A stretch of 64,000 bases of DNA, taken from Aeromicrobium phoceense (lineage in GTDB: Bacteria > Actinomycetota > Actinomycetes > Propionibacteriales > Nocardioidaceae). Where the stretch lies: NCBI RefSeq assembly GCF_013868155.1, contig NZ_JACEOG010000001.1:1488001-1552000 (forward strand). Direction: 5' to 3'. The translations under genes and the position numbers were made by a program. Numbering within the stretch: the stretch's first letter is position 1; each line of letters opens with the position of its first letter. The notes below the pieces were generated by a model. That model did no database searches. It saw only the letters and a program-made list of their open reading frames with translations, and was not told the origin of the DNA. Below, piece by piece: positions 8,397 through 15,880 of this stretch.

Positions 8397-10091
8397 ATGA
8401 CCGCAACACTCGTCGCCACTGGACTGGCCGGTGGCCATGCGCACCGGACGCTCTTCGACGACCTCGACCTGACGGTCGCGCCTGGCGACGTCGTCGGCGT
8501 GGTGGGTGTCAACGGGGCCGGCAAGTCGACCTTGTTGCGCATCCTGGCCGGAGACCTGGAGCCGCAGGCCGGCACGGTGCAGCTCGCGCCGGCCGACGCG
8601 TTCGTCGGAAGTCTGCTGCAGGAGCACGAGCGGGTCCCGGGCGAGACGATGGCGCAGTTCGTCGCGCGCCGCACCGGCTGTGCCGCCGCGACCACCGACA
8701 TGGACGCTGCGGCCGTGGCGCTGGGCAACACCGAACCTCCCGCTCCTGGCGCGCCCGACCCCGCCGACGTCTACCAGGCGGCGCTCGACCGCTGGATGGC
8801 CAGCGGCGCTGCCGACCTGGAGGACCGACTCCCGGCCGTGCTCGCCGAGTTGGGGCTCGTGCTGGAGGACTCAGCCGACCCGAACGCCGGCGCGCTCTCG
8901 CCCGACAGCCTGATGACGTCGCTGTCCGGCGGCCAAGCCGCGCGCGTGGGCCTGGCCGCGCTCCTGTTGTCGCGGTTCGACATCGTGCTGCTCGACGAGC
9001 CCACGAATGACCTGGACCTGGACGGCCTCGAACGCCTGGAGAAGTTCGTGCAGGGCCTGCGCGGCGGCGTCGTGCTGGTGAGCCACGACCGCGAGTTCCT
9101 GGCGCGCTGCGTGACCCGCGTCCTCGAGCTCGACCTCGCCCAGCACAGGAATCGGGTGTTCGGTGGCGGCTACGAGTCGTACCTGGAGGAACGCGAGATC
9201 GCCCGCCAGCACCAGCGCGACGAGTACGAGGAGTTCGCGGCCAGGAAGGCTGACCTGGTCGGGCGCGCCCGCGTGCAGCGCGAGTGGTCCAGCCAAGGCG
9301 TGCGCAACGCGATGAAGAAGAACCCGGACAACGACAAGATTCGCCGCAAGGCCGCGTCGGAGTCGAGCGAGAAGCAGGCGCAGAAGGTGCGGCAGATGGA
9401 GAGCCGCATCAGCCGGCTCGAGGAGGTCGAGGAGCCGCGCAAGGAGTGGAAGCTGGAGTTCGTGATCGGCGCCGCGCCGCGCTCGAGCGCCGTGGTGGCC
9501 ACGCTCAACCAGGCCACGGTGCGGCAGGGTGAGTTCACGCTCGGCCCGGTCTCGGTGCAGCTCAACGCCGGCGAGCGCATCGGCATCACCGGCCCGAACG
9601 GTGCCGGCAAGTCAACGCTGCTGCGGGCGCTGCTGGGTCGGCAGGAGCTGGCGAGTGGAACGGCCGGTCTGGGTGCGTCCGTCGCGATCGGCGAGGTGGA
9701 CCAGGCGCGCTCGCTGTTCACCGGAGCCGCCACGCTGACCGACGTGTTCGAGGGGCTCGCGCCCGACATGTCACCAGCCGACGTGCGCACCCTGCTGGCG
9801 AAGTTCGGGCTGAAGGCCGACCATGTGACCCGACCCGCCGGTGAGCTGTCGCCCGGCGAGCGCACCCGCGCCGGACTCGCGCTGCTGCAGGGCCGCGGCG
9901 TCAACGTGCTGGTGCTCGACGAGCCCACAAACCACCTCGACCTGCCCGCGATCGAGCAGCTGGAGCAGGCACTCGAGACGTATGAGGGGGCGCTGCTGCT
10001 GGTGACCCACGACCGTCGCATGCTGAGCACGGTGCGGCTCGACCGTCGCTGGCACGTCGAGGCCGGCCGGGTCACCGAACTCACGGCGTAG
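8397..10091 (+). CDS. ABC-F family ATPase (second of two)
   Basis: A 564-residue two-cassette ABC-F protein with no transmembrane segment. Walker A motifs are GVNGAGKST and GPNGAGKST; signatures are LSGGQAAR and LSPGERTR; both Walker B motifs read LLDEPTNDL or VLDEPTNHL. The inter-cassette linker (about 265-350) is long and highly charged, with MKKNPDNDKIRRKAASES and SSEKQAQKVRQMESR. That linker is like the Arm/PtIM of ribosome-binding members. It is clearly a different subfamily from the first copy rather than a recent duplicate. The start ATG has AGAGGA upstream. Confidence 0.9.
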   Translation: MTATLVATGLAGGHAHRTLFDDLDLTVAPGDVVGVVGVNGAGKSTLLRILAGDLEPQAGTVQLAPADAFVGSLLQEHERVPGETMAQFVARRTGCAAATTDMDAAAVALGNTEPPAPGAPDPADVYQAALDRWMASGAADLEDRLPAVLAELGLVLEDSADPNAGALSPDSLMTSLSGGQAARVGLAALLLSRFDIVLLDEPTNDLDLDGLERLEKFVQGLRGGVVLVSHDREFLARCVTRVLELDLAQHRNRVFGGGYESYLEEREIARQHQRDEYEEFAARKADLVGRARVQREWSSQGVRNAMKKNPDNDKIRRKAASESSEKQAQKVRQMESRISRLEEVEEPRKEWKLEFVIGAAPRSSAVVATLNQATVRQGEFTLGPVSVQLNAGERIGITGPNGAGKSTLLRALLGRQELASGTAGLGASVAIGEVDQARSLFTGAATLTDVFEGLAPDMSPADVRTLLAKFGLKADHVTRPAGELSPGERTRAGLALLQGRGVNVLVLDEPTNHLDLPAIEQLEQALETYEGALLLVTHDRRMLSTVRLDRRWHVEAGRVTELTA

Positions 10092-10130
10092 TCTGGCGTC
10101 GAGCGTCCCCAGTCGGAGGTGGTCCTGATC

Positions 10131-11624
10131 GTGACCGAGACGACCCCGCGATGGGAGTGGCGCAGCTTCGCCGACTCAGCCGTCGACATCGGGTCGGCGC
10201 TGATCCTCTCGCCTCCCGACCGGATTCAGGAGAGCGACGAGCTCTACCTGCTGTCGGCCGAGGGAACCGACACCGTCAAGATCCGCGACGACCTGATGGA
10301 CGTCAAGCACCTCGTCGCCGTGGACGAGCGCGGACTCCAGCAGTGGTCCCCGGTGATGAAGGCCGATTTTCCCCTGTCCTCGGCCGACGTCGACACCGTC
10401 ATCGCAGCTCTGGGCGTCGTGTCGCCGCCTCTGGCACGGGACATGTACACGCTGGGCCAGTTCATGAACGAACTGGTGCACCCCCACCCCGACGTGGTCG
10501 CGGCCGACGTGCACAAGAGGCGGGAACGCCACACCATCGGAGGTTGTCTGGCCGAGCTGACCGAAGTGCGCAGCGGGAAGGGATCGACCCGCACCATCGC
10601 GATCGAGTCCGAGGACCCGGCCTTGGTGATGGCCGCACTCCGCGAGCTCGGGTTGCCACCGATGCCCAACGTGAGCTTCCCGCGCGGTCTCAAGTCGCTC
10701 CTGCGGCTCGGTACGGAGCGCTACGGCGTCATCGACGTGGGCACCAACTCGGTCAAGTTCCACCTCGGTGAACGAGGCGCTGACGGTCACTGGCGGGCGG
10801 TCGCCGACCGTGCCGAGGTCACGCGGCTCGGTGAAGGTCTGCACGAGGCCGGCCGACTCAGCCCCGAGCCCATGGAGCGGACGGTGGAGGCCATCGTCGC
10901 CATGGTGGACGAGGCCGCACAGGCAGGCGCCGCGGAGACCGTTGCCGTGGGCACCGCCGGCCTGCGGATCGCCTCCAACAGCGAAGATCTCATCGCTGCT
11001 GTCCGGGCACGGTGTGGTCTGACGATCGATGTCGTCTCCGGAGACGAGGAGGCACGACTGGCCTATCTCGGTACGAGGGCCGGGATCGGACAGTCGCGAG
11101 GCTCCCTCGTGGTGTTCGAGACCGGCGGCGGCAGCTCCCAGTTCACGGTCGGGCACGGCGAGGAGATCGACGAGCGGTTCAGCCTGGACGTGGGCGCTGT
11201 TCGCTACACGGAGGCACATGGACTCGGAGCGGCGGTCTCCGAGGACGCCCTGGCCGAGGCGTTCGCGGCGATCGCTGCCGACCTCCGCCGGCTCGACGAC
11301 CGGCCGACACCGAACCTGCTCGTGGCGATGGGTGGCGCTGTCACGAACATGGCCGCCGTCATGCACGCCCTGGGGGAGTACGACGCCGACATCGTCCACG
11401 GCACGGTGCTCGACAGGACCGAGATCGACCGGCAGATCGAGCTCTATCGCACGAGCTCCAGTGACGAGCGTCGTTCGATCATCGGCTTGCAGCCCCAGCG
11501 GGCCGACATCATCCTCGCGGGTGCGTGCATCGTGCGAACGGTGCTCGCCGCGTTCGGCAACGAGTCGCTCACGGTCAGCGATCGCGGACTGCGACACGGC
11601 CTGCTGGTCGAGAGATTCGGCTAG
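10131..11624 (+). CDS. CYTH-like domain fused to an Ppx/GppA phosphatase
   Basis: A 497-residue protein from the GTG at 10131 (GGAGG 11 bp upstream). Residues about 197-497 are an exopolyphosphatase/GppA domain of the ASKHA fold: phosphate loops GVIDVGTNSVKFHL and VFETGGGSSQF, the catalytic Glu region VGTAGLRIASN, and SGDEEARLAYLG. Residues 1-190 resemble a CYTH/triphosphate-tunnel fold: WEWRSF, paired VKIR and DVKHL strands, WSPVMKADFP, then RHTIGGCLAELTEV and RTIAIESEDP. Both folds handle polyphosphate or triphosphates, so a joint role in polyphosphate turnover is likely. Its stop overlaps, tail to tail, that of a separate CYTH gene. Confidence 0.8.
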   Translation: MTETTPRWEWRSFADSAVDIGSALILSPPDRIQESDELYLLSAEGTDTVKIRDDLMDVKHLVAVDERGLQQWSPVMKADFPLSSADVDTVIAALGVVSPPLARDMYTLGQFMNELVHPHPDVVAADVHKRRERHTIGGCLAELTEVRSGKGSTRTIAIESEDPALVMAALRELGLPPMPNVSFPRGLKSLLRLGTERYGVIDVGTNSVKFHLGERGADGHWRAVADRAEVTRLGEGLHEAGRLSPEPMERTVEAIVAMVDEAAQAGAAETVAVGTAGLRIASNSEDLIAAVRARCGLTIDVVSGDEEARLAYLGTRAGIGQSRGSLVVFETGGGSSQFTVGHGEEIDERFSLDVGAVRYTEAHGLGAAVSEDALAEAFAAIAADLRRLDDRPTPNLLVAMGGAVTNMAAVMHALGEYDADIVHGTVLDRTEIDRQIELYRTSSSDERRSIIGLQPQRADIILAGACIVRTVLAAFGNESLTVSDRGLRHGLLVERFG

Positions 11625-12400
11625 TCACTCCCTGAGAGCTGGGCGGAGAAGTACTCGAGCGCTGACTTCGTCTTCGTCTGTTGCTCGCCCGAGAGATCGA
11701 GACCCTTCAGGGTCAGGAAGGCCCTGAGCTCGGCCGCGGCCTGGAAGGTCTCCGCCGGAGGGCACTTCGCCGAGAGCTCGAGGATCCGGGAGCCGTCCGG
11801 GTAGAGCCAGAGCTCCGCGACGAGACGCATCCGCAGCTCGGGCGGATGCAGCTTCAGCTTGAGCACGGTGATGGGGCCGAGGATCGACAGGTCGTCCAGT
11901 TCGACACCCTCGGGCGCATGGGCCGTGAAGAACGATCGTTGCTCCTTGGAGTACGCCTTGTGGATCGCCTTCGCGCCTGAGGCGACCTCCTTCACCAGGG
12001 TCGGTTCCCACGTGGCCTTCATGGACGCCGAGCAGACGAAGCCCCCGGGCATCGCGTCGACCTCCACCCCGAGGTTGTCCGAGGCCCACGCCTCCTGGAT
12101 ATGAGCCGGCGCCACGGGCCTCAGCTTGACCACCGAGTCGTCTCCCCGCCGCTGCGCCCGGCGGGCCCGGACGACGACACCGGCCTTGTCGAGCCTCAGG
12201 TCAGGAGTGTCGAAGAAGTACACCTGGCGAATCTCGGCATCGAGCGCATCCATCCCCAGGGCCACCACGGCAGCGCGTCGATCCGAGTCCGGCACGGTCA
12301 TCTTGAGCTCGACGCTGTCCACGTCCCTGGTCAGCGCGAGCAGCTCGGCGACCTGCGCATCCGAGAGTCGGCCCTGCGATTGATCGGTCACGTTCGGCAC
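11621..12400 (-). CDS. CYTH-like (triphosphate tunnel fold) protein
   Basis: A 259-residue protein from the GTG at 12400, chosen for the GGAAGG five bases before it; upstream codons are Arg-rich noise. The N-terminal half shows CYTH features: SVELKMTVPD (an E-x-K variant of the ExExK signature), YFFDTPDLRLDKAGVVVRAR and DSVVKLRPV. Later strands include LDDLSILGPITVLKLKL and LVAELWLYPDGSRILELS. The fold binds triphosphate or polyphosphate in a basic tunnel. The gene converges on the CYTH-Ppx gene, sharing the palindrome CTAG for both stops. Enzymatic activity is not established. Confidence 0.72.
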   Translation of the reverse strand: MPNVTDQSQGRLSDAQVAELLALTRDVDSVELKMTVPDSDRRAAVVALGMDALDAEIRQVYFFDTPDLRLDKAGVVVRARRAQRRGDDSVVKLRPVAPAHIQEAWASDNLGVEVDAMPGGFVCSASMKATWEPTLVKEVASGAKAIHKAYSKEQRSFFTAHAPEGVELDDLSILGPITVLKLKLHPPELRMRLVAELWLYPDGSRILELSAKCPPAETFQAAAELRAFLTLKGLDLSGEQQTKTKSALEYFSAQLSGSD

Positions 12401-12557
12401 CTGTGCCTTCCGGACGGTGGAGGTCGCGCCGTTGCGACACCGCACCCCGTCAGCCACTGTGCCGCGTGGCGAAGAGCGGGACATCACCCACCGCAGGTGA
12501 GTGGCGGCCCGGCCTGCCCGCGATGGCCGTTGGCGCCGGCGGCAGGCGCAGGCGCTC

Positions 12558-12608
12558 ATGGTCGACGGCGACCTGGTCGAGTTCCGATCGAATGTGTGAG
12601 CTCGCGCG
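12558..12608 (+). pseudogene. degenerate copy of the ychF 3' end
   Basis: In the plus frame this reads MVDGDLVEFRSNV-stop against MADGDVVEFRFNV-stop at the end of YchF, and the nine bases after the stop also match. The upstream ychF body is missing. The rest of 12401-12652 holds nothing else I can identify. The copy has the same orientation as ychF, as expected of a displaced 3' end after site-specific insertion. Confidence 0.6.
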
Positions 12609-12652
12609 CTTCGTCCGATCGGTTCGGGCGTCGTGCGCGCGGGGGCCGGCGG

Positions 12653-13060
12653 CTACTCGGAGTGGGCCAGCTGCTCCGGTCGGCGTGAGGCGTCGAGGGC
12701 CACCCGGACGAGGGTCGCCGTGATGAGCAGGATCAGCGGTGGCAGCAGGAAGTAGGGCAGGATCACGCCGGGGAACTCGTTCGCCTGTCCGGCGCCGGTG
12801 TGGAAGCTCGAGGTGTAGAACAGCACCCCGGCGACGACCGCGCACACCTTGAACCACTGTCGCCGTCGAGGCGCGACGAAGGTCCCGATGAGGCAGCAGG
12901 CCGTGGCCACCCCGAGCGACCGTCCCTGGACGTTGGAACCGTAAGGGAGCCATCGAGATCCGTACGGCAGGGTCTCCCAGTAGTCGATCGTGGCGGCGAT
13001 CACGGCGACGAGCGCGAGCGCGGCGAGAGCGATCGACCAGCGCCACGAGACGGTGGGCAT
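12653..13060 (-). CDS. small integral membrane protein, unknown function
   Basis: A 135-residue protein from the ATG at 13060 (MPTVSWRW). It has four hydrophobic segments: about 8-25, 48-63, 68-83 and 103-122, with a basic cytoplasmic-type loop RRRQWFK. The C-terminus is charged. No family recognised; the composition is that of a polytopic inner-membrane protein. A strong hairpin lies upstream, isolating it from the next minus-strand gene. Confidence 0.6.
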   Translation of the reverse strand: MPTVSWRWSIALAALALVAVIAATIDYWETLPYGSRWLPYGSNVQGRSLGVATACCLIGTFVAPRRRQWFKVCAVVAGVLFYTSSFHTGAGQANEFPGVILPYFLLPPLILLITATLVRVALDASRRPEQLAHSE

Positions 13061-13104
13061 GCCTGATGGTGCCACGCGGCCTTGCCTGGTGTGTCGCGGT
13101 TCGC

Positions 13105-13152
13105 GATCTTGTGTCGTTGACGCCCCCATGTGGGCTCAATCGACACAAGATC
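13105..13152 (-). terminator. long hairpin between two minus-strand genes
   Basis: GATCTTGTGTCG (13105-13116) and CGACACAAGATC (13141-13152) are perfect 12-base arms. Inside, TTGA/TCAA and GCCC/GGGC can extend the stem. It sits downstream of the DUF3052-like gene (13171) and upstream of the membrane-protein gene, so it may terminate the former. Confidence 0.5.
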
Positions 13153-13170
13153 GGGCCAGTCGGGCGATGT

Positions 13171-13593
13171 TCAGCGCTGGTCGGGCAGGGTGCCGTAGCT
13201 GTTCTGGTACTGCTGGCCGGGCTTCGGGTGGGTGAAGCGCAGCGCGCTCCAGGTGTCGTCCACCAACAGGCACGTGCTCTCCACGAGGCCGTGGTCGTAG
13301 CCGATCTCAATCACGGTCGGCAGGGTCAGGTCGGACCCGAGCCGTCGGCCCTTCGGCCACGAGAGCCAGAGCTTCCCCTGGGGTGCGAGGTGCGGGACGA
13401 GGCGGGGGAACTCGTCACGCATTTCCTGCTGGGTCGTGACGAAGAGGTGGAGGTAGTCGACCTCGCCGCTGAGGGGTACCGGCTGGAGGTCGGGCAGACC
13501 CATCGACTCCGGCACGCCGTCGGGAGCGTTCACGAAGTGCGCCGTCCAGCCCGCTCGCAGGCCCATCTTCTCGGCGACGGTGCGCATGCTCAT
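13171..13593 (-). CDS. DUF3052-like small protein
   Basis: A 140-residue soluble protein. The segment LVPHLAPQGKLWLSWPKGRR, then TVIEIGYDHGLVE and VDDTWSALRFTHPK, follows the pattern of actinobacterial DUF3052 proteins (GxLWLxxPK, GLV, DxxWSAxR). Members have a Rossmann-like core and no settled function; some are regulatory partners of other proteins. The N-terminus (MGLRAGWTAHFVNAP) fits. It starts ten bases after the monooxygenase-like gene and is probably co-transcribed with it. Confidence 0.55.
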   Translation of the reverse strand: MSMRTVAEKMGLRAGWTAHFVNAPDGVPESMGLPDLQPVPLSGEVDYLHLFVTTQQEMRDEFPRLVPHLAPQGKLWLSWPKGRRLGSDLTLPTVIEIGYDHGLVESTCLLVDDTWSALRFTHPKPGQQYQNSYGTLPDQR

Positions 13594-13603
13594 GCGTTCA
13601 GCC

Positions 13604-13927
13604 TCATGCGCTCAACCCCGGCAGGTCGAGGTCGGCGCCGGTGACCTCCCAGTGGTCGACGTGGAGGTCCTTCTCGACGAGCAGCTCGTCGTCGCCGGGG
13701 TAGAACACGGCGACCTCGGGCTGCTCGCCGGCGAACCGGCGGACGTCCTCCATCGAGTCCCACAGCGAGAGCGTGACGACCTCGACGAGGTCGCCGAGTG
13801 GCCTGCGCAGCACGAACACGCCGCGGTTGCCCGGGGTGGCGCGGTACTCGCGCACGCCGGTGTCGTCCTGGTGGGCGAGGTAGGCGTCGGCGTCCTGCGC
13901 CCTGACCGCTCCGCGCCATCGCCGCAT
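13604..13927 (-). CDS. ABM-type dimeric alpha/beta barrel protein
   Basis: A 107-residue protein starting at the ATG at 13927. It contains RNRGVFVLRR-type and VVTLSLWDSMEDVRRFAG segments, the strand-helix pattern of the antibiotic-biosynthesis-monooxygenase (ABM) dimeric ferredoxin-like barrel. In such proteins the pattern xxWxSxEDVxxFAG is common in uncharacterised stress or quinone monooxygenase relatives. No catalytic residue can be assigned. It is divergent from the SRPBCC gene at 13973 with only 45 bp between starts. Confidence 0.6.
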   Translation of the reverse strand: MRRWRGAVRAQDADAYLAHQDDTGVREYRATPGNRGVFVLRRPLGDLVEVVTLSLWDSMEDVRRFAGEQPEVAVFYPGDDELLVEKDLHVDHWEVTGADLDLPGLSA

Positions 13928-13972
13928 GATCACGGGTCCATTCTCGTCCGCGGGGGTGGCATGCTGCACGGT

Positions 13973-14362
13973 ATGGAGTCTCGCCACGTCAGCCGGGTCA
14001 TCGCCGCGTCGCCGCAGGACGTCTACGCCTTCGCGGTGGAACCCGCGAACCTGCCGCGCTGGGCCTCCGGTCTGGCGGAGGCGGAGGTCGAGGTGAGGGA
14101 CGACCACCTCGTCGTGCAATCGCCGATGGGGGAGGTGCGCGTGCGGTTCGTCCCTCGTAACTCCTTCGGGATCCTCGACCACGACGTGACGCTGCCGTCC
14201 GGTGCCACCGTCACCAACCCGTTCCGGGTCCTCGCGCACCCCGACGGCGCCGAGGTGGTCTTCACGGTGCGCCAGCTCGACCTGTCGGACGAGGAGTTCG
14301 AGCAGGACGCCCGCACGATCGCGAAGGACCTCGACGCGCTGGCGGCCCTGGTCGAGTCCTGA
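13973..14362 (+). CDS. SRPBCC-family protein
   Basis: A 129-residue START/Bet v1-like protein. The first strand and helix (SRHVSRVIAASPQDVYAFAVEPANLPRW) are the classic SRPBCC opening, followed by a strand-rich centre and a long C-terminal helix (DEEFEQDARTIAKDLDALAALV). The family forms a deep hydrophobic ligand pocket, used as cyclase, polyketide-binding or stress proteins. Ligand unknown. Start ATG at 13973; an upstream ATG at 13961 adds four residues. Confidence 0.75.
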   Translation: MESRHVSRVIAASPQDVYAFAVEPANLPRWASGLAEAEVEVRDDHLVVQSPMGEVRVRFVPRNSFGILDHDVTLPSGATVTNPFRVLAHPDGAEVVFTVRQLDLSDEEFEQDARTIAKDLDALAALVES

Positions 14363-14419
14363 CGGCTCAGTCGTGGCGAAGTGCACCCGACGCGTTCGGG
14401 TTCGTGGGACGGTTTGGCC

Positions 14420-14890
14420 ATGGATTCTGCTGTCCTTCTCCCATTGGCGACGTTGGTGCTGGGCTCCGTCCTCACGTTCACGCTGGAAGCAATTCGACAT
14501 CGCCGCCAGAGGAAGGAGTCGGTCCAGGACGCACGCCGTCTGGAGCGGTCACAGGCTTACGTCGACTACTTGGAGTGCGCGCACGAGGCGGCACACCTCC
14601 TCGGCCGGGCGACCCCGGGCTGCCCCAATCCTCTCGAGGACATCGCGCACAGCTACTGGCTCGTCGACAGCTCGGTCGCCTCGCGCCTTCGGGTGATCGA
14701 GGTCCTCGGCTCGGAGGACGTGATCAGCCGGGCGAAGGGCATGCGTACAGCGCTCGTCACGTTCCGCCGCGACCTCCAAAGCGAGGAAATGACCTACTGG
14801 TCGGAGGAATACCAAGACGCGTACGGCCTCGTCGTGTCCGCCCGCGGAGCCTTCATCGAGGCGGCTCGATCGGACCTGCGGCAGACCTGA
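14420..14890 (+). CDS. hypothetical membrane-anchored protein
   Basis: A 156-residue protein beginning at the ATG at 14420. Residues 2-22 form one transmembrane helix (SAVLLPLATLVLGSVLTFTLE), followed by a basic HRRQRK stop-transfer stretch and a mostly helical cytoplasmic domain. The pattern of one helix plus a helical tail starting with RLERSQAYVDYLE is common in small actinobacterial proteins of unknown function. No family recognised. The base composition is normal for the region. Confidence 0.55.
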   Translation: MDSAVLLPLATLVLGSVLTFTLEAIRHRRQRKESVQDARRLERSQAYVDYLECAHEAAHLLGRATPGCPNPLEDIAHSYWLVDSSVASRLRVIEVLGSEDVISRAKGMRTALVTFRRDLQSEEMTYWSEEYQDAYGLVVSARGAFIEAARSDLRQT

Positions 14891-14897
14891 AGCAATC

Positions 14898-15407
14898 TCA
14901 GGGGTGGACGGCGCGGCTCTCGGCGGGGTGGCCGGGCTCGAGGTGAGTGGCCGCCGAGACGCGCAGCGGCGTGAACGGCTCGCCGGCGTGGGCCGCCACG
15001 ACGCGCGACGCCAGGCACACGTGGTCGCCGCCGTCGTCGAGCACGGCGATCCGCTCGAGCACGATGCGGTTGGGGCAGTCGCGCAGGAGGGGGACCGCGT
15101 ACTCGTCGGTGTCCACGTCGAGGCCGTCGAACTTGTCGGTCTCGGCGCTGCACGTGGTGCCGAACCGCTCGGCCAGGGCGAGGTCGCGGTCGGTGAGGAA
15201 GTGCACGGCGAAGTGCTTCGCGCGCAGGCCGGTGCGGTACGTGTGGTTCGCCTTCGACAGCCACACGCTGTAGTGCTCGGAGTCGATGCTCGACTGCGCG
15301 TGGAACCCGACGAGGCACCCCGCGCGTTCGTCCTCGGCGGCCGTCGTCACCACCACGAGCGGCTGGTCGACGGAGGCCATCAGCGTCTCGAACGCGTCGT
15401 CATCCAC
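14898..15407 (-). CDS. flavin reductase-like domain protein
   Basis: A 169-residue FMN-binding split-barrel protein. Signature parts are VVVTTAAEDERAGCLVGFHAQSS near the N-terminus, SVWLSKANHTY and FAVHFLTDRDLALAERFG, as in NADH:FMN reductase components and HpaC relatives. It could supply reduced flavin to a monooxygenase or be a stand-alone flavoprotein. No partner monooxygenase is adjacent. It converges on the hypothetical gene at 14420, with seven bases between stops. Confidence 0.75.
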   Translation of the reverse strand: MDDDAFETLMASVDQPLVVVTTAAEDERAGCLVGFHAQSSIDSEHYSVWLSKANHTYRTGLRAKHFAVHFLTDRDLALAERFGTTCSAETDKFDGLDVDTDEYAVPLLRDCPNRIVLERIAVLDDGGDHVCLASRVVAAHAGEPFTPLRVSAATHLEPGHPAESRAVHP

Positions 15408-15515
15408 GCGACGACCCTACGTCCGGTCGCGCGGGTCCGCAGGGAACGAACAATGAGGCATTCGGGTACCTGAGCGGGGCGAAGGGCATCATCGTTCGTC
15501 GCCTACGGTGGACGG

Positions 15516-15878
15516 GTGACCGAGGAACTGGTGGGCCGGGCCGTGATCGGCGTGGTGATGCTCGGCGTCGCCGCACTGCTGTGGTGGATGGCGCGGGCCG
15601 CGGCCGAGGGGCGGTTGGAGCGCAACGCCTTCGTCGGCATCCGCACGCCGAGCACCATGGCGAACGACGGGGCCTGGCTCGCCGCTCACCAGCGGGCCGA
15701 GCGACCCACCAAGGCGGCGGCGCTCATCTCCGCCATCGTTGCCGCGGCCTGCCTCGTCCCGATGCCGGAGGCGGCACTGGTCGCGGTGGTGCTCGGCGGG
15801 GCCGCGGTCATCCTCGGGCTCGTGATCCGCGCCGCCGTGGTCGGCGGCCGGGCCGCCCGCGCCACGACGGCCGACTGA
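15516..15878 (+). CDS. SdpI-family membrane protein
   Basis: A 120-residue protein with three hydrophobic segments. The family signature NAFVGIRTPSTMANDGAWLAAHQRA lies between the first and second helices, as in SdpI/YhfL proteins. Bacillus SdpI is an immunity and signalling protein for the SdpC toxin; stand-alone actinobacterial homologues are of unknown role. The start is a GTG. It ends two bases before the stop of the convergent carotenoid oxygenase gene. Confidence 0.75.
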   Translation: MTEELVGRAVIGVVMLGVAALLWWMARAAAEGRLERNAFVGIRTPSTMANDGAWLAAHQRAERPTKAAALISAIVAAACLVPMPEAALVAVVLGGAAVILGLVIRAAVVGGRAARATTAD

Positions 15879-15880
15879 CC

